From the NCBI GenBank assembly GCA_947629115.1, contig CANRCL010000005.1:1-23600 (forward strand): 23,600 nucleotides of DNA. Direction: 5' to 3'. The stretch comes from an uncultured Bacilli bacterium. GTDB taxonomy: Bacteria > Bacillota_I > Bacilli_A > RF39 > UBA660. Positions 13,898-21,295 of the stretch are shown in pieces (within the stretch, counting starts at the first letter, position 1; each line of letters starts with the position of its first letter). The notes beneath the pieces are model-generated. The model worked only from the letters and a program-made list of their open reading frames with translations, was not told the origin of the DNA and searched no databases. The position numbers were made by a program, and so were the translations under genes.

Positions 13898-15049
13898 ATG
13901 CAATATTTAAGCAAAAGTGAATTAAAGAATAAAAAGGTCTTACTTCGGTGTGACTTTAATGTTCCAGTTAAAGATGGAGTTATTACCGATGATAGTAAAA
14001 TTCAAAAAAGTTTAAAAACAATTAAATATTTAATAGATAATGATAATAGAGTAATTATTTTAAGCCATTTTGGAAGAATTAAAACTGAAGATGATAAGAA
14101 AAAGAATAGTTTAAAGATAGTATATGAATATTTAAAAGAAATTGTTGATTTAGATTTCATAGATAATCCATTAAATTTAGAAAAAATTAATAATTCAGCA
14201 AAGAAATGCTTTTTAGTTGAAAATACAAGATATACAGACTTACCTTCAAAAAGAGAAAGTAAAAATGATTTAGAATTAGCCCAATATTGGGCAAGTTTTG
14301 CTGAAGCATTTGTTATCGATGCTTTTGGCTCTTTACATCGGGCTCATTCTTCAACGGCTGGAATAAGCAAATATTTACCTACATATATTGGTTTTTTAGT
14401 TGAAAAAGAGTTAACTAATTTAGAACCATTAATCACAATTAGTGAAAGGCCTTTTAATGTTATTATGGGTGGTGCTAAAGTTGATGATAAGATAGGTATT
14501 ATTGAGGGTATAGTTAAAAATTGTGATAAATTAATTATAACTGGAGGAATATTAAATACATTTTTAAAAGTTAAAGGCTATAATATAGGTCAAAGTTTAG
14601 TTAGTGATGATGAAGAAGTTTTAGAAAGTGTTAAAAACTTATTAAATAATTATGAAGATAAAATAGTTTGTTCTACTGATTTTATAGTTAATAGAGATAA
14701 TCAAAATATTTTAGTTAATATTAATGATATTCAAGATAATGATATTATATATGATAATATAGTTTCCCAAAAAGAAATTATAAATAATGCTAAATTAATC
14801 TTCTTTAATGGTACTTGTGGTAAATTTGAAGATAGTGAGTATTCTAAAGGAACAAAAGAATTATTAAATGATTTGGCAAATAGTAAGGCTAAAACATATA
14901 TTGGCGGAGGAGATACGGCCTCTGCGGTTGAGAAATTAAATAACCCTAATAATTTTACATATATATCAAGTGGAGGTGGAGCAACTTTAGAATATGTTGC
15001 TTATCGTAGTTTAAAAGCATTAGATTTTATTGAAGAAAATAATAATTAA
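13898..15049 (+). CDS. pgk: Phosphoglycerate kinase
   Basis: A 383-residue glycolytic kinase that passes phosphate from 1,3-bisphosphoglycerate to ADP. Recognised elements are LRCDFNVP (16-23), LSHFGR (55-60), the substrate loop VIDAFGSLHRAHSST (139-153), GGAKVDDKIG (191-200) and the C-terminal GGGDTASAVE (336-345) with SSGGGA (357-362). The ADP-side motif normally reading WNGPMG is FNGTCG here (303-308), and the hinge sequences are looser than in most orthologs, but the catalytic framework is intact. AAGGAG precedes the ATG. Genes for triose-phosphate isomerase, phosphoglycerate mutase and enolase, which often follow, are absent; a terminator comes directly after. Confidence 0.95.
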   Translation: MQYLSKSELKNKKVLLRCDFNVPVKDGVITDDSKIQKSLKTIKYLIDNDNRVIILSHFGRIKTEDDKKKNSLKIVYEYLKEIVDLDFIDNPLNLEKINNSAKKCFLVENTRYTDLPSKRESKNDLELAQYWASFAEAFVIDAFGSLHRAHSSTAGISKYLPTYIGFLVEKELTNLEPLITISERPFNVIMGGAKVDDKIGIIEGIVKNCDKLIITGGILNTFLKVKGYNIGQSLVSDDEEVLESVKNLLNNYEDKIVCSTDFIVNRDNQNILVNINDIQDNDIIYDNIVSQKEIINNAKLIFFNGTCGKFEDSEYSKGTKELLNDLANSKAKTYIGGGDTASAVEKLNNPNNFTYISSGGGATLEYVAYRSLKALDFIEENNN

Positions 15050-15051
15050 TT

Positions 15052-15077
15052 GTCAAATCTTAAGGATTTGGCTTTTT
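15052..15077 (+). terminator. Rho-independent terminator after pgk
   Basis: GTCAAATC (15052-15059) pairs with GATTTGGC (15065-15072) with a U-G pair, over a five-base loop, then five T. The left arm also contains a TGTCAAA sequence (15051-15057) resembling a 0A box. Confidence 0.8.
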
Positions 15078-15110
15078 ATATGGAAAAAATTTATTTAAAT
15101 TTTTAAAATT

Positions 15111-15196
15111 TTCGACCCAATTCGACAAATGTTTACATAGATTGACAAAACTTGTCAAAACTTCCTATGGCTTTTTGTCAAATATTAGACTATAAT
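15111..15196 (+). promoter_or_regulatory. spo0A promoter with a cluster of 0A-box-like sites
   Basis: TATAAT at 15191-15196 lacks a good -35 (TGGCTT at the 17-base position). Upstream lie sequences like the Spo0A box TGTCGAA: GGTCGAA (minus, 15111-15117), a perfect TGTCGAA (minus, 15121-15127), TGTCAAT (minus, 15141-15147), TGTCAAA (plus, 15153-15159) and TGTCAAA (plus, 15176-15182). The last lies between the -35 and -10. Autoregulation by phosphorylated Spo0A is expected from B. subtilis, where 0A boxes also control spo0A. Confidence 0.75.
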
Positions 15197-15231
15197 GAAT
15201 TTACAAGCAGTACAAAAAGAAGGAGAGAAAA

Positions 15232-15993
15232 ATGAAAAACAACATTAATGTTTTAGTCATTGATAGTAATGAATCAGCGACTAAAGAATTAGAGAAGTAT
15301 TTCAGCAGTCACGATGTAATTAAGGTAGTAGCTTGTAAAAATGATGGGGAAGATGGGTTGAGATTTATATTAAATAATCCAAAGGCATTTGACGTAATTA
15401 TTATGGATTTAATATTACCTAATATGGATGGATTATTTATTCTAAATGAACTAGTTAAAAGAAATATTCATAAGAATATAATTATAACTACTAGTTTTAG
15501 AGAAGAAAGTGTTTTAGAAGAAGCAAATAAGTATGGAATAGACTATTATATGCTTAAGCCAATTAATTTTTTAAGTTTAGAAAGAAGAATTTTAAATATT
15601 AACTTAAAAAATACGGTAAAAGATAATAAGATGTTTAATCAAGAAGCCATAATTACTGATTTATTACATAATTTAGGTATTCCATCTCATATTAGAGGTT
15701 ATAACTATATTAAAGAAGGAATTATGATAGTTTATCGTAATAATAATGGAATATCCTATATAACTAAAGATGTTTATCCTGAAATTGCTAAAAAATATGA
15801 TACAACTTCTACTAGAGTAGAAAGAGCAATTAGACACGCAATTGAAGTTAGTTGGAGTAGAGGAGATATTAATTTAATGGAAGATATCTTTGGTAATAGT
15901 CTTAATGTAAATAGAGATAAACCAACTAATGCTGAATATTTAACTACTTTAGCAGATAGATTAAAAGTTAACAGTAATTTAATTTATAATTAG
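15232..15993 (+). CDS. spo0A: Master sporulation regulator Spo0A
   Basis: A 253-residue response regulator at the end of the sporulation phosphorelay. The receiver domain (about 5-125) has the phospho-acceptor Asp59 in VIIMDLILP, Thr87 and Lys109 in MLKP. The acidic pocket reads D11-S12 instead of the usual Asp-Asp. The C-terminal DNA-binding domain (about 140-253) carries the family block ITDLLHNLGIPSHIRGYNYI and the recognition region STRVERAIRHAIEVSWSRG (193-211). This domain recognises TGTCGAA-type boxes, several of which lie just upstream of this gene. It forms a single-gene unit with promoter and terminator. AAGGAG precedes the ATG. Confidence 0.98.
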   Translation: MKNNINVLVIDSNESATKELEKYFSSHDVIKVVACKNDGEDGLRFILNNPKAFDVIIMDLILPNMDGLFILNELVKRNIHKNIIITTSFREESVLEEANKYGIDYYMLKPINFLSLERRILNINLKNTVKDNKMFNQEAIITDLLHNLGIPSHIRGYNYIKEGIMIVYRNNNGISYITKDVYPEIAKKYDTTSTRVERAIRHAIEVSWSRGDINLMEDIFGNSLNVNRDKPTNAEYLTTLADRLKVNSNLIYN

Positions 15994-16014
15994 AAAGCCA
16001 AGGCTTTCTTTTTT
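15992..16014 (+). terminator. Rho-independent terminator after spo0A
   Basis: AGAAAGCC (15992-15999) and GGCTTTCT (16002-16009) are exact complements and are followed by a T-run. The stem begins within the stop codon. Confidence 0.85.
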
Positions 16015-16015
16015 A

Positions 16016-16044
16016 TGGACTAAATAATAAAAATTAGATATAAT
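16016..16044 (+). promoter_or_regulatory. Sigma-A promoter of the surface-protein gene
   Basis: TGGACT (16016-16021), 17 bases, TATAAT (16039-16044), placed 24 bases before the ATG at 16068. Confidence 0.6.
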
Positions 16045-16067
16045 TAATTTAAAGTAGATGATGATAT

Positions 16068-17879
16068 ATGAAGAAAAAATATTATGTAATACTAATAATA
16101 ATGGTGTTAATAGAGGTAATTAATATTTTTTTAACATATAAAAGTGGAACTAATAAATTTTCAGAAGAAAAAGTAGCAAATAAATGGACAACATTTGCAA
16201 TAATGTTAAAAGAGAAAGATTCAGATAAATATTATAATTATATAGAGCAAAAATGGCCAGGAATAGGGTATAGATATAATAACGAATTATCAAATTGTGT
16301 AGATGAAGAAGGAAAAACAATAGAAGGGATAATGACATTTAATAATGATACAAGAATAGCCACAGTAAGAAGTAAAAGAGAAGCATATTGTTATTTGTAT
16401 TTTGATTATGATCCAGTACCTCAAAATTTTAAATTTGATATTAAAGAAGATATAGAAAAAAATGCAATAAAATATACAAATAAAATGACACCACCAGCAA
16501 CATTAAGTTGGGTAGATGATGATGTTACAAAATATTGTATATTTGAAACAAGTATAGATACAAATTTAAATAGTGAAGATGCAATAAGAGAAAAATGTGA
16601 CTGGAAAGATATAACAGAAAAAAGTGCTCAAGAAATAAGTTTTTCATTAAAGAATAACAATAATGGAAATAGAATAATAACAGCATACATAAGAGATGAA
16701 GCAGGAAATTTAGTGAGTGCTAATGATACTATATATCTTGATACAAAAGGACCAGTAATAAAAGTTGAAGAAGTACCAAGTAAAACTTTGAAAATAAATG
16801 GATATGAATGGTATCAAAAATTACAAATAACAATATCAGCAGTAGATGAGGGAATAGGAACGAAAGAAAATGCATTATATTGCAAAAACACGAAGGAGTG
16901 TGAACCAACAACGGAATACAATCTCTCAAAAATAGAACCATTATCATTTGAAAATGCAAAAAGCAAATATATTGTTAAAATAAAAGTTGAAGATAGCTTA
17001 GGAAATTCATCGAATTACGATAATAATTATGGAGTAGATGGAGAAAAGCCGACATTAAATTTTACACCAGTAAATTATCAAGCTGGTTCAAATGGGTGGT
17101 ATAAAAAAATGAATATTCAAATCACAAGTAAGGATAATTATAGCCAAATAAATAAAATAGAATACAAATTATGTAATAAAAATGAAACTAAATGTGTTGA
17201 TGCAAGTTCTAAAGTTATAAATAATATTTATACAATATCAGATACACCATTAGTTGATGGAAGTCAAAATCCTCAAAAGCTTTGTGCAACAGTTTATGAT
17301 AATGCTGGAAATAATATAAAAGGCTGTTCAAATGATTATAATGTAGACACAAAATCACCTGTTTGTTTAGTAAATAAAACATTAAGTGGGGTAAGTGAAA
17401 ATGGAGTAACGGGTTCAATAGAGTGTAGTGATGGAATAAGTGGATGTGTAAAAGCAAAATACGATTTTAAAGATTATAAACAAGAAGAATATACAATTGA
17501 AGATAATGCAGGATGGTCAACAACATGTAAGCTACCTATAAAAATTGAAGAACAAACAGCTGATTGTAAAAAAGGAAATCGTTGTACTCAAGCAGGATGT
17601 GAACCTGGAGCATCATTTGAGACATCATATACTATGTGTGATACGTGTGGGGGTTGGTATTGGGAATGCCGTGGTGGTAAATGTATGCCAATGTATGGAG
17701 CGTATGAATGTAATTGTCGTGATATTTACGAGTATGGTTGTAATCTATACAAAGAAAATAATGATATATGTGGATGTGCAAATTGGGATGATTCAAGTGA
17801 TTGGAAAGTAGTTTCTAGTTGTACTCCAGATGACAAAAGTAATACCAAACGTATAAATTGTAGATATAGCTGGAAGTAG
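16068..17879 (+). CDS. Surface protein with Ig-like repeats and Cys-rich tail
   Basis: A 603-residue predicted cell-surface protein, family not recognised. An N-terminal hydrophobic segment (about 4-24) is preceded by lysines and could be a signal anchor. Residues about 115-505 hold four diverged repeats of 75-110 residues; the first three end in a pattern such as 'D.aGN ... V/L-D-x-K-x-P' (near 226, 327 and 430), typical of bacterial Ig-like domains. The last 95 residues are rich in Cys, Gly and Trp (CDTCGGWYWECRGG and similar), suggesting disulfide-bonded knobs outside the cell. No LPxTG sorting signal or C-terminal anchor is seen. Codons ending in A (ATA, ACA, GCA, GGA) are more frequent than in the neighbours, which may indicate recent transfer. 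It lies beside a prepilin-like gene, so a role in adhesion or a pseudopilus is possible. Confidence 0.75.
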   Translation: MKKKYYVILIIMVLIEVINIFLTYKSGTNKFSEEKVANKWTTFAIMLKEKDSDKYYNYIEQKWPGIGYRYNNELSNCVDEEGKTIEGIMTFNNDTRIATVRSKREAYCYLYFDYDPVPQNFKFDIKEDIEKNAIKYTNKMTPPATLSWVDDDVTKYCIFETSIDTNLNSEDAIREKCDWKDITEKSAQEISFSLKNNNNGNRIITAYIRDEAGNLVSANDTIYLDTKGPVIKVEEVPSKTLKINGYEWYQKLQITISAVDEGIGTKENALYCKNTKECEPTTEYNLSKIEPLSFENAKSKYIVKIKVEDSLGNSSNYDNNYGVDGEKPTLNFTPVNYQAGSNGWYKKMNIQITSKDNYSQINKIEYKLCNKNETKCVDASSKVINNIYTISDTPLVDGSQNPQKLCATVYDNAGNNIKGCSNDYNVDTKSPVCLVNKTLSGVSENGVTGSIECSDGISGCVKAKYDFKDYKQEEYTIEDNAGWSTTCKLPIKIEEQTADCKKGNRCTQAGCEPGASFETSYTMCDTCGGWYWECRGGKCMPMYGAYECNCRDIYEYGCNLYKENNDICGCANWDDSSDWKVVSSCTPDDKSNTKRINCRYSWK

Positions 17880-17892
17880 TAGAGTATTAATA

Positions 17893-17921
17893 AGGGAATA
17901 ATTAGACTATTCTCTTTTTTT
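17893..17921 (+). terminator. Rho-independent terminator
   Basis: AGGGAATA (17893-17900) and TATTCTCT (17908-17915) pair with one G-U, with seven T at 17915-17921. It ends the surface-protein unit. Confidence 0.8.
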
Positions 17922-17934
17922 ATTTAAATACTTA

Positions 17935-17943
17935 TGTTATAAT
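17935..17943 (+). promoter_or_regulatory. Extended -10 promoter of the prepilin-like gene
   Basis: TG, one base, then a perfect TATAAT (17938-17943); no matching -35. Transcription would begin near 17950, giving a leader of only about 10 bases before ATG 17960. Confidence 0.55.
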
Positions 17944-17959
17944 CATACTAGTGATAGTT

Positions 17960-18340
17960 ATGAATAATAAAGGATTTACTTTAATAGAATTACTTGTTGT
18001 AATAACCTTATTAGGGGTTTTAGGTATTATTGTAACAGTAAGTTTAAATAATACTTTAAAAAATACTGAAGAAGAAAAATGTGAAAATTATATTAAAGAA
18101 GTAGAAGAAGCAGCTTGTGTTTATGTTGAATTATCACGCAAAGAAATGCCTTGCTTAAGACCAGCAGGTTGTACTGTACCAGTTAGTTTACTATATGAAG
18201 ATGGTATGATTGAAGAAAATTATAACGAATGTGAAAAAAAAGAAATTGATTTTAAAGATAGTTCAGAAGCAGTTGAAGTAAAATGGGATGCTACTACTGG
18301 TGAAAAAACTTGTACGTATAAAAAATATGAGGATAAGTAA
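17960..18340 (+). CDS. Prepilin-like protein with N-methylation motif
   Basis: A 126-residue type IV pilin/pseudopilin-like protein. The N-terminus MNNKG^FTLIELLVVI shows a prepilin peptidase site after Gly5, with Glu at +5 of the mature protein, followed by a hydrophobic helix to about residue 32. The remainder is a small acidic Cys-containing domain (Cys40, 51, 62, 68, 90 and 109 approximately), so disulfides are likely outside the cell. I chose ATG 17960 over GTG 17951 because the GTG would coincide with the transcription start. No pilus ATPase, platform protein or prepilin peptidase gene is in the window, so it depends on machinery encoded elsewhere. It lies 3 bases before rnr, whose ribosome site is inside its end, so the two are coupled. 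Confidence 0.85.
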   Translation: MNNKGFTLIELLVVITLLGVLGIIVTVSLNNTLKNTEEEKCENYIKEVEEAACVYVELSRKEMPCLRPAGCTVPVSLLYEDGMIEENYNECEKKEIDFKDSSEAVEVKWDATTGEKTCTYKKYEDK

Positions 18341-18343
18341 AAG

Positions 18344-20440
18344 ATGAAGAATAAAATATTAGAATTTTTAGAAAATAATGAAAAAGCAAAATCAATAAAA
18401 GAAATTATGACATTTTTAAATTTACATAATTCTTTTAATATGGAAGAGGTTCAACAAGAACTAGATAATTTAGTGCAAGAGGGAATAATTCACGAAACAA
18501 AAAAACAAAAATATTTATTAATGAAATATTGTAAATCATTACATACAGGAAGAATTGATGTTGCTAAAAGTGGTTATGCTTTTTTAGTTCAAGATAATGG
18601 ACAAGATGATATTTTTATTAATAAAGATAACTTAAATGGTGCCATAGATGGAGATATGGCTTTAGTTGATTTATTTACTAGAAATGGTAAAGTAGAGGGT
18701 AAAGTAATAAAAATATTAAATCGTAAGTTAAATAGATTAGTTGGAGAAATTCTTTTTGTTAATCAAAAACCAACTTTAATTCCTGATAACAAAAAGTTAA
18801 ATATTGAAGTTGAATTAGAAAATCATTTTGCAAATCTAGTTGATGGACATAAAGTTTTAGTTGACTTAAAAGAACAAATTGGAAATAAAAAATTTAAAGG
18901 AATTATTGTTAAAATAATTGGGCATAAAAATGACCCCGATATTGATATTTTAAGTATTGCTTATAAACATAATATAGATTTAGAATTTCCTAAAGAAGTT
19001 TTAGAGGAATTAAAAAACATTCCGGAAGAAGTGTTAGATAAAGATAAAGTTGGTCGTGTTGATTTAACTAATGAAGAAATATTTACCATAGATGGTGATG
19101 ATACTAAAGATATTGATGACGCAATTAGTATTAGTTATAAAGATAATATATATACTTTAGGAGTTCATATTGCGGATGTATCATATTATGTAAGACCTAA
19201 TACAGCGTTATATAATACAGCATATGAAAGAGGGACATCTTCTTATTTAGCCGATAAAGTTTTACCAATGCTTCCTCACGAATTATCTAATGGTATTTGT
19301 TCATTAAATCCTAATGTTGCGAGGCTGGCTATTTCAGTTAAAATGCAAATTGATGAAACAGGTAAAGTATTAGATTATGATATATTTCCATCAATTATTA
19401 AAAGTCGTAAACAAATGACTTATAAATGTGTTAATAAAATTTTAGAAGAAAATATAGTTCCTGGTGGTTATGAAGAATTCAAAGGAAGTCTTTTATTAAT
19501 GCATAAATTAGCCAAAATTCTTCGTAAAAAATTAATTAAGAATGGTTATATTGAATTTGAAATACCCGAACCTAAAATTGTCCAAGACGAAAATGGTAAA
19601 TGTATTGATATAATAAAAAGAGAACAACATGAGGGCGAAAATTTAATTGAAGACTTTATGATTGCTGCCAATGAAGTAGTAGCAACTCATATTTTTAATA
19701 TGTCATTACCTTTTATATATCGGGTTCACGGTATGCCTAAACCAGAAAAAGTGACTGACTTTTTAAATCTTTTAAAAATATTAAATATTCATATTAATAC
19801 TAAAGGGATAGAAACTTCTAGTAAAGAAATGCAAAATATTATGAATGAACTAAAAAAACATAAAGAAGCCCCAATATTATCAAGTATGTTATTACGTAGT
19901 ATGCAAAAAGCCGTATATAGCACAAATAATATTGGCCATTTTGGTCTTTCTTTAAAAAATTATACGCATTTTACTTCTCCTATTAGAAGATTTCCAGATA
20001 CAACCGTCCATTTACTTTTAAGAACTTATTTATTTAATAAACAAATAGATAATGAAACCATAGATTATTATAATAGTTATTTAAAAGCCGTAGCGGAACA
20101 TTCTTCAGAAAGAGAACAAGCCGCAGTTGAGGCTGAAAGAGAAGTCGTAGATATGAAAATGGCAGAATATATGGAAAGTCATATTGGTGAAGAATATGAG
20201 GGTATCATAACAACAGTTGCTAATTTTGGATTTTTTGTGGAATTACCTAATTTAGTTGAGGGATTAGTTCATATTAGTACCCTTAATGGTTTTTATAATT
20301 ATGTTCCGGATTTACTTGCATTAGTTAGTAATGATAAAAAAACAATGTATCGAATTGGTGATACTGTAAAAATTAAAGTAGTAGGTGCTAATAAAGAAGA
20401 AAGTACAATAGATTTTGAGGTAGCAAATGGAAATAGTTAA
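18344..20440 (+). CDS. rnr: Ribonuclease R
   Basis: A 698-residue processive 3'-5' exoribonuclease that degrades structured RNA and works with tmRNA-SmpB in removing defective mRNA. Domains in order: a winged-helix-like N-terminus (1-65), two cold-shock OB folds (about 70-220), the catalytic RNB domain beginning near 235 with Asp-rich DGDDTKDIDDAIS (about 249-261), and a C-terminal S1 domain GEEYEGIITTVANFGFFVEL (about 616-690). The Lys-rich tail of many orthologs is missing. It overlaps smpB by 14 bases; the rnr-smpB pair is conserved in Bacillota, where secG usually precedes it. Here a prepilin-like gene takes that place. Confidence 0.97.
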   Translation: MKNKILEFLENNEKAKSIKEIMTFLNLHNSFNMEEVQQELDNLVQEGIIHETKKQKYLLMKYCKSLHTGRIDVAKSGYAFLVQDNGQDDIFINKDNLNGAIDGDMALVDLFTRNGKVEGKVIKILNRKLNRLVGEILFVNQKPTLIPDNKKLNIEVELENHFANLVDGHKVLVDLKEQIGNKKFKGIIVKIIGHKNDPDIDILSIAYKHNIDLEFPKEVLEELKNIPEEVLDKDKVGRVDLTNEEIFTIDGDDTKDIDDAISISYKDNIYTLGVHIADVSYYVRPNTALYNTAYERGTSSYLADKVLPMLPHELSNGICSLNPNVARLAISVKMQIDETGKVLDYDIFPSIIKSRKQMTYKCVNKILEENIVPGGYEEFKGSLLLMHKLAKILRKKLIKNGYIEFEIPEPKIVQDENGKCIDIIKREQHEGENLIEDFMIAANEVVATHIFNMSLPFIYRVHGMPKPEKVTDFLNLLKILNIHINTKGIETSSKEMQNIMNELKKHKEAPILSSMLLRSMQKAVYSTNNIGHFGLSLKNYTHFTSPIRRFPDTTVHLLLRTYLFNKQIDNETIDYYNSYLKAVAEHSSEREQAAVEAEREVVDMKMAEYMESHIGEEYEGIITTVANFGFFVELPNLVEGLVHISTLNGFYNYVPDLLALVSNDKKTMYRIGDTVKIKVVGANKEESTIDFEVANGNS

Positions 20441-20846
20441 TAAAAAAGCAAAATTTGATTATTTTATAGAAAGTGAAATAGAAGCCGGTATTGTTTTAAC
20501 TGGTACAGAAATAAAATCTTTAAGAAAAGGTTCTGCTGATTTAAAAGATACTTATGTTAGAATTAAAAATAATGAAGCATTTATTATAAATATGTATATT
20601 GCTAAATATGATGAGGGTAATATTTTTAATCATGATGAGAGAAGAGAAAGAAAACTATTACTACATAAAAAAGAAATTCAAAAATTAAATGGACTTATTA
20701 AAATAGATGGTTATACCTTAATACCTATAAGATGTTATTTAAAGAAAAATTTAATTAAAATAAGTATTGGAGTATGTAAAGGTAAGAAAAAATATGATAA
20801 AAGAGAAGCCATTAAAGAAAGAGATTTAAAAAGATTAGAAAGTTAG
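20427..20846 (+). CDS. smpB: SsrA-binding protein SmpB
   Basis: A 139-residue small beta-barrel RNA-binding protein, essential for loading tmRNA on stalled ribosomes during trans-translation. Conserved signatures are NKKAKFDYFI, GIVLTGTEIKSLRKG, YVRIKNNEAFIINMYI, HDERRERKLLLHKKEI and the basic C-terminal tail KGKKKYDKREAIKERDLKR that reaches into the mRNA channel. The start lies within the rnr 3' end (14-base overlap), with GAGGTAG as ribosome site. The tmRNA gene ssrA is not directly downstream. Confidence 0.97.
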   Translation: MEIVNKKAKFDYFIESEIEAGIVLTGTEIKSLRKGSADLKDTYVRIKNNEAFIINMYIAKYDEGNIFNHDERRERKLLLHKKEIQKLNGLIKIDGYTLIPIRCYLKKNLIKISIGVCKGKKKYDKREAIKERDLKRLES

Positions 20847-20891
20847 AAATAAATTATTAGTTTAATAATATATTTAATTAGGAGGAATAAA

Positions 20892-21221
20892 ATGGATAAT
20901 TTAATTGAATTTATTAGTAATAATTATGCTTGGTTTTTAACAATAACAATTCTTCTTTTATTTGCATTAGTTGGGTATATATATGATACCAAAAGAAGTA
21001 AAAATGATTTAATTGCTAAAAATGAAGAAGAAATGAATGAAATGGATTTAGAAAATATTACAGTACCTGAAGGTAAAAGTTTATCAGATATGGTAACCAA
21101 TTCTAAAAATTTTAATCCTGAAACAAAAGGAGTAGAATTAACTGATGCCTCTATTTTAAATGATACAAATAATCAGGTACAACCAACTAATCAAAATAAT
21201 AATCCAACGAGTAATGTGTAA
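20892..21221 (+). CDS. Small single-pass membrane protein, function unknown
   Basis: A 109-residue protein not assigned to a family. Residues about 13-31 form one hydrophobic membrane segment, followed by a short basic stretch (DTKRSK) and then about 70 residues that are acidic and rich in Asn, Gln, Thr and Ser, ending NNNPTSNV, likely disordered. The charge pattern puts the long tail in the cytoplasm. It has a strong AGGAGG site. It is 45 bases after smpB without a terminator between, so it probably shares the rnr-smpB transcript. It is not SecG, which has two membrane helices and a Gly-rich loop. Confidence 0.75.
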   Translation: MDNLIEFISNNYAWFLTITILLLFALVGYIYDTKRSKNDLIAKNEEEMNEMDLENITVPEGKSLSDMVTNSKNFNPETKGVELTDASILNDTNNQVQPTNQNNNPTSNV

Positions 21222-21224
21222 TTT

Positions 21225-21242
21225 AGTCCTTTGGGACTTTTT
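21225..21242 (+). terminator. Short rho-independent terminator
   Basis: A five-bp stem AGTCC/GGACT (21225-21229/21234-21238) with a TTTG loop and T-rich downstream sequence. The stem is short, so some read-through into cdaA is possible. Confidence 0.65.
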
Positions 21243-21257
21243 ATTTTGTAAAAAATT

Positions 21258-21266
21258 TGCTATAAT
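21258..21266 (+). promoter_or_regulatory. Extended -10 promoter of cdaA-cdaR
   Basis: TGC followed by a perfect TATAAT (21261-21266), with no clear -35. It lies 30 bases before ATG 21296. Confidence 0.6.
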
Positions 21267-21295
21267 AAATGAGCATAGATTAAAGGAGTGTATTT

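Noticed and set aside
16150..17811. Several hydrophobic minus-strand ORFs and one plus-frame ORF inside the surface-protein gene
   Set aside because: Low-complexity Leu/His/Ile-rich translations caused by the A-rich codon use of the surface gene; none has a start site or known motif.
20847..20891. tmRNA gene (ssrA) expected after smpB
   Set aside because: Only 45 bases lie between smpB and the next gene; no tRNA-like ends are visible.
20892..21221. SecG, expected near rnr-smpB
   Set aside because: Only one hydrophobic segment is present and the tail is acidic and Asn/Gln-rich; SecG has two helices.
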